Source: Ilex aquifolium
Taxonomy: Eukaryota > Streptophyta > Magnoliopsida > Aquifoliales > Aquifoliaceae
Direction: 5' to 3'
NCBI GenBank assembly: GCA_951799425.1
Contig: OX637409.1
Location: forward strand, 13,860,960-13,924,959
Length of the DNA: 64,000 nucleotides
Both the position numbers and the translations under genes were made by a program. The notes under the pieces were generated by a model. That model was not told the DNA's origin and did no database searches. It saw nothing but the letters and a program-made list of their open reading frames with translations. Numbering within the stretch: position 1 is the stretch's first letter; each line of letters opens with the position of its first letter. Of this stretch, positions 47,240-58,630 are shown one piece after another.

Positions 47240-49158
47240 TGAAATGTTCCACACACTTTCTCAAAATCTTTTATATGCAGATATGGATTTTCTGCATCCA
47301 ATCCATGAAACACGGGTAATAACTGCACTGTCCCCGGCTTTACAGTAAAGAGGGGAGCATTTTCAGGAAATATAAAACAAGAGGGGACACTATTTCTTGT
47401 GGGATTTAAGAAATCCTGCAAAGTTCGAATGTTAGGCACTTCCTCGTCTCTCATTGGGACTTCTCCGTTTCTCTCATTATTTTTCATATTACTCTCACAA
47501 GAGTCTGCTACTGATCTAGGTGAATTTGGTTCAGGCTGATTCACAGACTCACAAGATTTTGTCGGCAAATTTTGATAGTGAGGAGTGCCCTCAGACATAA
47601 AGAAAATAAAACAAAGTTATTCACAGTAAACCAAAGAATATATACAAAAATGAAGGTCTTTTTACCTTTTACCTTAAAACACCTTTTATGGTTCCCCTGC
47701 AACAGGGCCAAAAACTTGGCTTGATCCAAAATGTGTACACCCAAGTGCAGGCGGTCAAGCTGTAGTAATAATCCGGTTTGAGTCCGGAGTCGAATCCACA
47801 GGGAACTCTTCTTGGTGTTTTAGGGGAAGAAGTGGTGGAGACCTATTGATTGTAGCCCTTGAGATTTGAAGTTGTGTGAGGTGTGAGATTTCCTGAACAG
47901 AATACAAGATTCTTTCCAAGAGAATTTTCTAAACAAAATATGAGATAAGCTCTAATGTAAAAGAGTCACTCTTTAGTTCAAGGATCTGGACATGTAGTTA
48001 ATTATCCGATTTATTACACTTGTGCTTGATAACTCAATTAACCCCCGTGTCAACAGTAGGTTAATCGGAAGATAAAGGTAGATTAAGAGAATTAAGAACA
48101 TGATTCCGATGTCTTTCTAGAAGTTTACAAGAATTGTTTGTGCCGAGACTTAACCCGTCTACAAACAGGCAAGTGTTTCTACAAGACATCCAATCATGAC
48201 ATTAATGTTCCATTTCCATTCTTTAATTGAAGCACAATAATGGTGAAAATTGAAGGGTAGTCATGAAGATCTAGCCGGGGTACTTGCCTTGAACCAATGA
48301 GTCTTTCTATATAAGAGTTATCTATGTTATAGATAGAACTCCTGGTTATACAAAGTACCTTAGCTTTGCTAGATGCAATCAATCATTTAATAAGCATGGA
48401 GAATATAAAGCATTAAGCATAATCAAAATTGCACAAATATAACGTCCGGATAATTTATACATGCCCTTCTCCTCTTACTAAAGAGTGAAATGAGAAACTA
48501 CTCACTCTTCATGGCTTTGGTAAAGCTAGAAAAGTGAGTGACGCTCATTCCTGCAAGTAGAGGGATCTCAAAGCAAAGCACACTAAATAGGGAGCCGATC
48601 TTCGACAAAGAATCCGTGAATCACGTTCCACCCTTCACGGCTTTGGCGAAACTCTAGAAAAGTGAAAGAATTTCACTCCTCTAAGGGAAGAAAGAAGCTC
48701 AAGCAATGGAAGTGAATAATGCACAAATTAAAAGTAGAAGAAAGATAGTCACTTTTGAAGGGTGATCCATAACTAAAGGTAAGCTATCTCCTTCTATGCA
48801 TGTAAGTGAAAACATAAGCATAAAACTACTTTTATAACAAGCTAAGAGATGTTGGACTAAAGCCAAACTAATCTCTAGAACAACTACTTCATACAAGGAA
48901 ATGTAAGCTAATTCTACAATATGAGTGAGAGTCTAAGCCTCCATCAACCTCTCTACTTGGTCCTTGAGCTCTCCAACAATGGGAGTATTTATAGGCAAGA
49001 GGAGGAGACAAGAAGGGGTGAAGGAATAGTGTATGCCGCCCAAGTCCAAGTGAAAAACCAACTACTCTGCAGCTAGTCTGTGGAGAATGTTCGAACGTGA
49101 GTTGGCGTTCCAACGTTGTATCTGTTTTTGCTTTATGGGAGTTCGAACGTTGTCTAGC

Positions 49159-51794
49159 TGTAACACCCCGCATTTTTTCTTTTATATATGTATATAGATA
49201 TATAGTAAATAATTGTTTTAAAACTGTAGATATATGTAATGACATAAGAATAAACCGTAGGAATAAATACTATGGAGATAATTTGATTGGGAAGTTTACG
49301 TGTCGAAGATGTTTAAACTTGGAAAGGGTGAATAGACAAGTTTCTAATGGTTTTTAGGTCAAAATAATGCTTCCATTGAATCCGGAAGGTCGAACAACCT
49401 TGGGAGAGGTAATATGAGGTGTATTGGAAGCTAGGAAGTATTTTGGAGTTAAAACCCACTTTAGAGTGAAATTGGGTAAAAAGTATCTTGGACACCTTCT
49501 AGTATTTTAGCCATAACTTTTTATCCTTACATCCAATTGATCTGAAATTTTTACAGTAGATAGTAGACATCTAGGGCTACAAAAGTGTATCTCTTAGAAA
49601 TTTTCCAATTCGACCTCTAAAAGAGTCAAACTTCCCTGGAAGTCGAAGCAGCCAAACAGTACTGGTACCCAGTACCGGTACCGAACAGTACCGGGTACCC
49701 TTTGACTGGAGCCTTCCCGAACAGTAAAAAAATCGGGATTTTGGGTTTTAAAACCCCATTCCAAGCCCTATTTGCCTCATTCTTCATCTCATCCTCACCA
49801 CAAACATCTTAGAGCCCTAGGAGGAGATAAAGAAAGGGAAAAACACCAAGATCAAGATAGATTCACACCTCATAGAAATCAAAACCGAAATTCCTCAAGA
49901 ACACCATTCTTCTCCTCTCTTCCTATACACTTTCACTACACCCTTACCCACATCTCTTAGAACCCTAAGAGAAGACAAGAAGGAGAAGGAGAAGGGAGGA
50001 AGGAGATCTTTGGAGCTTGGGTTAGCTTACAACTCTTGGATTCAAGGTAGGGGTTTTCTCATTTTCTCTTACATTGAGGTTAGGGTTTATATTTATGTAT
50101 GTTTTGCTTCCAAATCTTATATGTATGTTATGGAATCTCTATTTCTTGTTGCTCTTGTAATCCCTTACCATATCATGAACGAAATTAGGGCTTGATAGCC
50201 ATAAATCCCTTGTATGCCTTTGAAACCCCAAATTTTCAAGGAGATTGTGTTTTCTTTTGATTTCTCCTTTTCTCTTGATTCCTAACCTTAAATATTACAT
50301 GTTCTAAACTATGTTGTGCTTGGGTAATCGCTAAATCTCTTGGTGTGCCTTCGAAACTCTAATTGCAAGGAAATTGGGTTCCTCTTGATTTCCCCCTTGT
50401 TCATGAGGTCTAATCTTAATGTTTGTTGTTATAAATGACAAAACTTGATTGTTCCTTCACTTTTGGATTCCCAAGCTTGATATTTGTTGCTATGGATGTC
50501 AAGGCTTGATTGTTCTTTTGTCCATGATGTCCAACCTTGTTATTCCTTTATTCTTAATTTCAAGACCTTGTGTTTAATTGTTCTTGATTTCAAGCTTTAT
50601 ATCCATTGGCCCTTGATATCCTAACCCAACATTCACATGTCCTCACTTCAAAACTCTATTCTTCATGAAGTGTGGATTCTCGTTGGATAGTCTTTTGTCT
50701 TGTTTTAAAAAGAAATTTAGGGTTTTGTGTCGAACAATAAAATGATATTTTTGATGATCTCATGTACTTTTGCTTAAATTGTTCTATTGGAATGTTACAT
50801 GTGAAATTGGGTTGGTATTGTATCTCTTATGAGTGGGGGATGACCATGGGTGGCTTTTGACGAGATATCGTAGAGTGGGTTGACATTTTTCCTACCACTC
50901 GTAGTGGGGTTAGTGCTTTGGTAAGACTAAACCACTATTGCTCACGGGTGCCGTGTAAGAGGGTTAGTATACTAATGTCTGGGTTGGATACGTCACTGCC
51001 AGTGGTATGGCATACGCCCTTCCTAAATGTTGGATATCTTTGAGAAGATTTGTGTGTGTGTGTATGGGCTAGATATTACTCAATGTGTTGATTCATGGGG
51101 TTTGTCTTACATCATGGTGGAGATACATGTTTAAAATGTTGATACGAATGAAATGGTTAGTATTTGTTCATTCTTCCAGATACGGTTTCTACAAGAGTTT
51201 TGGGGAAGTATGAGATTCCGCAAGAACTTGTGAGAAACGGTTTATGGTGGAATGTATTATGAATTGTGTAATTGGTTCCATTTATTCATTAAATGACTGT
51301 TGTTACCTAAACTTGAGATCTATTGAAATGTCCTTGTTTTCTTTCAAAATTGATATATGATATTTGTGAAATGAGACCGACTTGTTTTACATGTTTTCTA
51401 AACCTTGTTCGAGTTTGGGAGGAATGTTGCTACAGAGCTTAGTGCTCACCCCCTACAAACCAACACATTTTTCAGGTGATGCTGTAAAAGAAGATTAGTT
51501 AGAAGACGAGGAGGGAGATCCGGAGGGGGATATCTCGACGGTCCTTCGTTGTATTAGATTGAAGGGTTATTTTGGAATCATGTAAAATATAATATTTTGT
51601 TATTCCGCTGCTAAGTTATGTTTAATGCTTTTGGGATGTAATTGCCATGAATTGGCTTATTCTTTTGGGATAATGTTATGGATATGAAATATGATGAATG
51701 AAATTTTCTTATTGATGGAATTTATTTAGTCGCTCTCATGTTGTGAATGGTCTTAGATAGTAATGTCGTCCAGGGTGTGTTTTGGGGTGTTACA
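49159..51794 (+). mobile_element. Solo LTR, TGTAACACCCC family (copy 2), nested in the Athila LTR
   Basis: 2,636 bp, termini TGTAACACCCCG and GGGGTGTTACA, with perfect CTAGC duplications (49154-49158 and 51795-51799). Homologous along its length to 42777-45262, but its palindromes are GTACCGGTAC rather than CTACCGGTAG. The nesting order shows it is younger than the Athila fragment. Confidence 0.92.
49659..49700. promoter_or_regulatory. GTACCGGTAC palindromes of solo LTR 2
   Basis: Three close sites (GTACTGGTAC, GTACCGGTAC, GTACCGGGTAC) lie at the position where copy 1 has CTACCGGTAG sites. The flanks (GGTCAAA or GAGTCAAA and CTGGAAGT before, ACAGTAAAAA or CTGTAAAAA after) are homologous. Confidence 0.68.
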
Positions 51795-52268
51795 CTAGCG
51801 TTCGAACGTTCTTCTGTCTTTGTTGTATGGGCATTCAAACGCCAGATGTGGTTTGACCTTCTCACTCAAGTGGCATGTGGTCTTTTGTGGAGTTCATTTC
51901 CACACTCTATGCAGTAGTCTGGTCCTCAATCAACTCAAGTGGACGTTCGAACATGATTTGGCGTTCGAACGTGATACTCAAGTGCCTCAGAGTCTTCCTT
52001 CTTGGCTGCAACACGCCTTCTCTCAGCAGTCAGGTCTGCTCACAGTTCAAGTGGACGTTCGAACGTGAGTTGGCATTCGAACGTTCTTGGTGTGCTCCAA
52101 GCTTCTCCAATTTTGTTCCCTAATGTGCAGGTGTTACACTCAAACGTGATATTTGTTGTTCTTGAGTCCTTGTTCACTTTAAGACCTGAAATGACATCAC
52201 TTAAACTCCATCAAAGTACAATTAGTTTTAAAAAGGCATAGTAAAATGCTAATTTTAAGTACTAATCA

Positions 52269-52753
52269 TCCTCCCTACCAAAATCACAACAAAATGAATA
52301 AATCATTAACAACACAAACCACATAAAGTAAAAATCTTCATACTATTCTAAACATCAAAACAATCTAATTACTTCTCAAACCGTAACCTTATCATGATCT
52401 ACAGCCACCTTCAATTAATCTGGAAAAAAAAACCCTAGATTGACACAAAAGAATGAGGTTGAATGAAGAAATCAACTAATGTAATGGAACAAATTATGCA
52501 AAGGATCAAACACTTAGGTTTTGAATGTGAATTTTTTTTAACACAAATTATCAAACAGGTGGTATGTGTTGATTTTAACGCAGAATCAAAGTTTGAGACT
52601 CAGATGGATTTCGGGAATAAGAGTGCTGACAAGAAATCATTCTATGAATACTTACCACAACAAATCAAAAAAAAAATAGAGTATGGAGACAAATTGTGTG
52701 TTGTGTATGTTGTGGGGGGGAAGGGTGGTTTTGTGTGTGTTTATGAGTGTTCT

Positions 52754-52822
<69 letters not shown>

Positions 52823-53344
52823 GGAGGAGGGTCAATGTAGAGAGGAGAGGGGGTTAACAAAGAGGTGTCTCTATGTGTTTGTCTTTGAAACAAATCATCA
52901 AACAGGTGGCGTGTTTTGATGTTAACGCACAAATCAAAGCTTGATACTCATCTGTGGGTATTATCTATGGGGAAAGGGTGGTTTTGTGTGTTTATGTGTG
53001 TTTGGAGAGACAGAGAGAGATAGAAGGAGTAGGGTTAGCGTAGAAAGGGGAGGGGGTTAACAAAGAGGTGTCTCTATGTGTGTCTTTGACACAAATCATC
53101 AAACAGGTGGCGTGTGTTGATTTTAACGCACAAATCAAAGTTTGATACTCATCTGTGGGTATTATTTTTGGGGGGTGGGTTCCGCAGAGGGGGGAGAGGG
53201 GGGGTTTCGCATAAGGGGAGCTAGGGGGAGGGTTGTATGTGTGTGTGTGTGTGAAAGAGGGAGAAATACTTGGGAGGGGTGTGGCGGTAGCTATAACGGA
53301 GTGACTAGAGCTGATAGTAACAATGTAACATTGAGAAAGAGAGA
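52269..53344. repeat. Non-coding stretch with a three-copy tandem repeat
   Basis: Copies of a unit containing ATCAAACAGGTGG followed by TTTTAACGCA start near 52543, 52890 and 53091 (spacings about 347 and 201 bp). GA microsatellites expand between the copies. ORFs here are low-complexity and not credible. Confidence 0.65.
52763..52817. repeat. (AG)n microsatellite
   Basis: About 26 AG units inside the tandem-repeat block. Confidence 0.95.
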
Positions 53345-53493
53345 TGAAACAAAAAGGAAGAAGAAAAAGGGACGAAGGAGAGAGGCGGCGTGGCATCTGA
53401 CACCTCTAACAGGGAAAATGATGCTGATAAAATGAATGAGAAGTGATGGATTTGGAAGGAAAAATATAAAGGATAAACATTTAAACTCCTAAC
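53345..53493. repeat. Second copy of an interspersed repeat segment
   Basis: Shares TGGCATCTGACACCTCTAAC and the following roughly 100 bp with 41690-41835, in the same orientation, and likewise lies downstream of a GA-rich tract. It is probably the end of a dispersed non-autonomous element. Confidence 0.6.
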
Positions 53494-53501
53494 TAATTTA
53501 T

Positions 53502-53683
53502 GGGAAATGCTATTTGAACCTAATTTGGGGACCTAATCTAAGGACTTAATGATGTATAACCATTGGATTGGTTGTGGACTCTATCTAACATTGGAACTCA
53601 CAATTAATCCAATAGTTGTATTGAAACCACATCATTAGGTCTTCATATTAGGTCCCCAAATAAGGTCTCTATAGCATTGCTCC
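53502..53683. mobile_element. hAT-like MITE upstream of the NDA gene
   Basis: 182 bp with inverted ends of about 35 bp (left GGGAAATGCTAT...ATTTGGGGACCTAAT; right ATTAGGTCCCCAAAT...ATAGCATTGCTCC). Perfect 8-bp duplication TAATTTAT at 53494-53501 and 53684-53691. No coding capacity. It lies about 490 bp before the NDA start codon. Confidence 0.9.
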
Positions 53684-53691
53684 TAATTTAT

Positions 53692-54171
53692 TTATTATAT
53701 ATATATATTCAACTAATTGAAATTAGATACAAATTAAATTTGATCCACTAACTGTTTTACACGTGATTCAACTGTCCATTTTGGACCCAAAAAGCAGCTA
53801 CTATTTTGTAAATGGCACAAACAGCAGCTAGTTTTTGAGCTACATTTGTTACATATTTAAAGTATGGTATGTAATTTATAATTTTCATAAATAAATCAAG
53901 TATATGTTAGAATCTTAGGTGAAACCGTTATTTATCCAAAAATATACGATGGAGGATGGACCATTAGTACTTCAAAGGCTCAATCCGGAGGCCCAATCAA
54001 TCAAGTTGCCACCAATCTCTACTGGGTGTCAGTGTCACCATCGATCTCTTCTCCACTCCCACAATTTAGCAGATTCGATTGAACCCTCAAATAATTGACA
54101 CTTCCTCTGTTCTTCGTTTCATAGAGGAAAAACCATTCGTTGAGAGATAATAAAACAGTGATCTTCGCAAG
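53692..54171 (+). promoter_or_regulatory. Upstream region and 5' leader of the NDA gene
   Basis: No clear TATA box at a fitting distance. The C/T-rich stretch from about 54030 is probably the leader. The start ATG at 54172 has the context CAAGATGTC. Promoter limits are not determined. Confidence 0.4.
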
Positions 54172-57100
54172 ATGTCTTGGTTTAGAAACCTAATCCAACT
54201 CTCCACCATTAAACGATCTCCACTCAAACCCACTAAATCCAAAGTTTCACCTTCGCTAACCCAATTATTGCAGTTTAGCACAGAGTCCGAATCGGCCGCC
54301 ACCAGGCAAGGAGGTTTGGGGCCGACGAAAGGCGACGAGAAGCCCAGGGTGGTGGTGCTGGGCTCGGGCTGGGCTGGGTGTAGACTTATGAAGGACATTG
54401 ATACGAAGATGTACGACGTCATATGCGTTTCACCGAGGAATCACATGGTGTTCACCCCCCTGTTGGCTTCTACTTGCGTGGGCACTCTTGAATTTCGGTC
54501 CGTCGCTGAACCCATCGGAAGAATTCAACCGGCGATATCGCGGGAACCCGGTTCTTATTTCTTCCTCGCTAATTGCACCGGCGTGGATTTTCAGGACCAT
54601 GCGGTACGCCGATTTTGTCCTTGTTAATATTGATGTAAGAAATTCTGTTTGGTTGGTGAGAAATATTTGGAAAGAAAAGGACCCAAAAAGATTGAATCTT
54701 GAATGATTTATCATAAAAAAGCACTAATTTCGTATATCTAGCCAAAAAAGTCTATCCACCAAGTATAATATGGTGGGCATTTATTTTGCTAGTGAGACCC
54801 CAAACCAAAACAAAGTTGGGCCCCCAAGGAGTATATAGTACTTTGAAATGTAGCAAAGTAACTTTAGAGTTGAAAGGCTTTGTTGAGTTGCGTGTAATCG
54901 ACTAGTAATGGCGTAATCTAAGCAATTTGATAATGTTATACTAGGTGCACTGCCAAACTGTGACTGATGGAGTAGATACCCCAGACCCGTGGAACTTCAA
55001 ACTTTCATATGACAAGTTAGTCATCGCATCTGGAGCACAGGCTTCTACTTTCGGGATAAAGGGTGTGAAGGAGCACGCAATTTTTCTTCGTGAAGTTCAT
55101 CATGCTCAGGAAATCCGGAGGAAGTTACTATTAAACTTGATGCTGTCGGATGTGCCTGGTATGCTTCTGAGATAGTGAATCTGTGGCAAATGGAATGTAT
55201 GAGTATGTTCTAACTTTGAAATTCTCTGTTGGATACGGGTTGGCATAGGAGTCAGTGATGAAGAAAAGCTTAGACTACTTCACTTCGTTGTTGTTGGTGG
55301 CGGTCCAACCGGAGTCGAGTTCAGTGGTGAACTTAGTGATTTTATCACTAGGGATGTTCATCAAAGATATGCCCACGTGAAAGATTATATCCGTGTTACA
55401 TTGATTGAGGTTAGCTAATGAAAATTTTGGTATCTGATATTTTCATATCGATCTCTTGATACATCTCTATTCCTCTGCATGATTCCGACTAGAGTTCATG
55501 CTTTGCCTACATATGCTCTAGGCCAGCCAAAATTTTCAGTTTCCTTGAGGCTGATTTTATTGTGATGAACACTCATGTCTGACTTGATCAATATGTGTTA
55601 TTGAAGTTATCATTAATCAAAATGTTGTTTTTTACAGGCAAATGAGATATTATCTTCCTTTGACGATCGCCTTCGGCGATATGCGACTAAGCAGCTAACC
55701 AAGGTGAGAGATAATGACTTAATCGGAAGATATTGTTCACCGTATCAAAAAATTTGAAGATGTCGTTATCAGTCCTTGCTCAATCTTTGCTTATGTTCAT
55801 TTTTACTGCATACTTTCACATGGAAGGATCTGGTCATGTTTACTGCTTACTATCACATGGCAGGATCTTGTCATGTTTGGAGTTTGAATGTCCTATGTAA
55901 AGCATCTTTTCATGCCAGCAAACCATAGAGTATTAGTTCTCCTCTAAATGTTTTCTTACGAGGACGACATACTAAAGGCAATATACAAAGGGGTTCTCTG
56001 CTCATCTCTACAGCCTCACATTTCCTGATCGCAAAATTGGGAAACAAATCTTATAACCTCACTGATATGTACAATGCTATGATATTTTACACACAGCCAT
56101 CACTCGATTTCTGGGATCATCTTAATACAAGACCAACTCGCTAATATGCCTCAACGCCATTCATATGCCTGCTTTACGATGGTTTCCATAGGGCTTTGCA
56201 AAACATATTATGTCCTCAAACACATGGCTTGGTTGATATGATGATATTTAGGTGATCTGTATGCTGACGTGATGATTATTGAGCCATTTTGAATTCTTCT
56301 GTTCTTCATTTTAGCACCCAAAACCCCCCACCCCAACACCCAATCCTACTGTGAGTATTCAGAGTTTTTCCTTTTTTCCATTTTTGGTACTGTTGATATT
56401 TTTAGGATTTTTTGGGGGCTTGTGGGTGGTGCGGGGGTTGCTGTACATTTGCACTATGTCTCAAGGTTCTTGCTCATCTGCCTGAACATCGAAGGCACAT
56501 CTAATTGCAGTTATATCTGTCATTTATGTTACAACATGTTCTGATAGTTTTCCCCTATAATTTCTGGACCTTTCCTTTTTTTAATCTATTAGTTTCTCTC
56601 AGTCAGGAGTTCGTCTTGTCCGTGGCATTGTCAAGGATGTTCAACCTCGGAAGATAATTCTGACTGATGGCACAGATGTTCCATATGGCCTGTTAGTGTG
56701 GTCTACAGGCGTTGGTCCCTCAGGTTTTGTGAATTCTCTAGAAGTTCCAAAATCTCCCTCTGGAAGGTAAGTTCTTTATGTTGTGTTGAAAACTAAACTG
56801 CCTATCTCCCTTAGTTTCTGCCATTTATTGCTGAATTTAAACTTCTAGTTGTGACTAAGAGGACATGGTGGCAAATTAAGAAAACATTAGAGATGTGTTT
56901 GAGAAATGCCTAGACCATAAATACTTATTTCTTTTGTTTCTTTTTCTTGTTTCTTATTTCTTTTGTTATGGTTCTTTTTTAAGTTTTCACTTAACTTGAT
57001 AGGATTACTTCATTACTGCTTCTATCTTTTAGGACATTGCATCTTAATTACTTGTGCTTGTCTGCATTTTCCATTTCTGAAATTGTTCCTAACGAGTCTT

Positions 57101-58208
57101 TGCTCTGTGGTTATTTATGAATTTTTTAGTTCAATTTACTGGAAGGGTGTTGATGAGACTCCTTGTGCTTACAGGATTGGCGTTGATGAGTGGCTACGCA
57201 TCCCTTCTGTGCAGGATGTGTTCTCTATTGGTGACTGCTGTGGGTTTCTGGAAAGTACGGGAAAACCAGTTCTTCCTGCTTTGGCGCAGGTAAGTTGTGG
57301 GGAGATTCAACTCTCATATTGTCCAGTTTTTAAACTTCCGGAGTTTTAAAATTTCAAAATATGGGTCATTCAAGCTGTTATTTGCTGTCAAATGAGCTGT
57401 ATTGTGTCCAATTTGATTTTTGTGTGTTTGCTTATCCCCATTGAAGGAAAGTACCATGATGTTTGAATTTGCAATCAGTTTGTGACTTATAATTTGCAAT
57501 GCTTGGTTGTATGATGTTGCTATCCTTACTGCAGATAGATTACGATTTAGGGGCCTATTCTGAATTGATTAATGTCATCAATCACTCCAAAAGTTGAAGT
57601 TCCTGTTAAATAATTTTGTTTGCCACATGCTTGATCTATACGTGTCTGATTTCGAATATGTGACAATTAAAGGACTAGTACCAGTAGTTAGTAGGATAAC
57701 TATTCAGTATTCACTGGCTTGACACAATTCGGAGCTGCTACTCTTATAGTCTTCTGGCTCTAAAGATACTTCCATTTGGGGTGTTAAAACAGGTTGCAGA
57801 GCGTCAGGGGAAATATCTAGCCAAACAATTGAACAGGATTGGTGAAGCTGGTGGCGGTCATGCTAATGCAGCAAAAGGCATGGAACCCGGGGATCCCTTT
57901 GTCTATAAGCATTTCGGGAGCATGGCAACAATTGGAAGATACAAGGCTCTTGTGGACCTTAGGCAGAGCAAGGTGATATTATGCCACATCGTTGCTTTTC
58001 TCTTAAACTGTAAAAACTTTAAATGGGTTGCTTATTTGTAAAGCATCTTTTACAGGAAGCAAAAGGGCTCGCTCTGGCAGGATTTACTAGCTGGTTCATT
58101 TGGCGATCGGCATATCTCACACGTGTAATAAGCTGGAGGAACAGATTCTATGTGGCAATCAACTGGGCCACAACTTTTGTATTTGGCCGGGATATAAGTC
58201 GGATATAG
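54172..58208 (+). CDS. NDA2: Alternative (type II) NAD(P)H-ubiquinone oxidoreductase, NDA1/NDA2-like
   Basis: Eight exons: 54172-54603, 54945-55158, 55249-55409, 55638-55703, 56603-56766, 57175-57289, 57793-57972, 58056-58208. All introns are GT-AG and phases agree, giving 494 residues (Arabidopsis NDA1/2 about 508-510). The enzyme passes electrons from matrix NADH to ubiquinone without pumping protons, on the inner face of the mitochondrial inner membrane, bypassing rotenone-sensitive complex I. Residues 1-40 are basic and Ser/Thr-rich, as in a mitochondrial presequence. Two Rossmann motifs are visible: GSGWAG at 64-69 (FAD) and GGGPTG at 232-237 (NADH). SIGDC in exon 6 is the second FAD contact region, and YKHFGSMA lies in exon 7. 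There is no EF-hand insertion as in NDB. The end, FGRDISRI, gives an SRI tripeptide reported as a peroxisomal signal in Arabidopsis NDA proteins. The gene looks intact. NDA1 versus NDA2 cannot be decided from the sequence. Confidence 0.95.
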
Positions 58209-58630
58209 ATTGAAACACAAAGGTTAGTTACCTCATTATGTTCGACAAACAAAGTGTATCTCTCTTTCTTGCTCATCCTATCCCAACACCCCTGCTCGTT
58301 CCTCCTCTTTTCATTCAAGTGGATGCCAAGTAGATTTTGCCATGTAGTATCTAATGTGTACAATGATTTTGTCGAAGCTGCTAACTGCTACTTCCTAAAC
58401 CAGAGTCCTGTCTTTGCTTGCAGGAATCGGCAGTTTCCCCATTTAATAGTCTGTTGGTGTTTCCCTGTGTTACTAATCCAAGGAACAAATTCAGAACACT
58501 GTGGGCTGCGTACACTGTGATTCGAGCCCCACCAAACATTGGAGAAGAGGATAAAATAGGCAACAAAGGTCATTTGCTTTCATTGAGAAGATCAGTGAAG
58601 CATGTTTTGCCATAGAGATAAGTAGTTGTA
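58209..58630 (+). other. NDA 3' untranslated region, probably with an intron
   Basis: A plausible GT-AG intron lies entirely after the stop codon: donor AAAG|GTTAGT at 58223 and acceptor TTGCTTGCAG at 58423. The poly(A) site is likely near 58630 (TTATTTATTAATG region), but no canonical signal stands out. Confidence 0.45.

Larger units (their letters stand above)
47240..52268 (-). mobile_element. Athila-type fragment: 5' LTR and start of gag, split by a solo LTR
   Basis: Same family as 956-15123. On the minus strand the LTR starts TGATTAGTAC at 52268 and ends near 47711. A decayed primer-site region (about 47688-47710) and the first part of gag follow, to 47240. The LTR carries CGTTCGAACG sites near 49085-49150 and 51800-52085. 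It is interrupted at 49159-51794 by a nested solo LTR; without that its LTR is about 1.92 kb. Broken; the rest of the element is missing. Confidence 0.88.

Noticed and set aside
52741-53435. Ser/Leu-rich and Gly/Arg-rich ORFs around the GA tract
   Set aside because: Products of microsatellite and low-complexity sequence on both strands.
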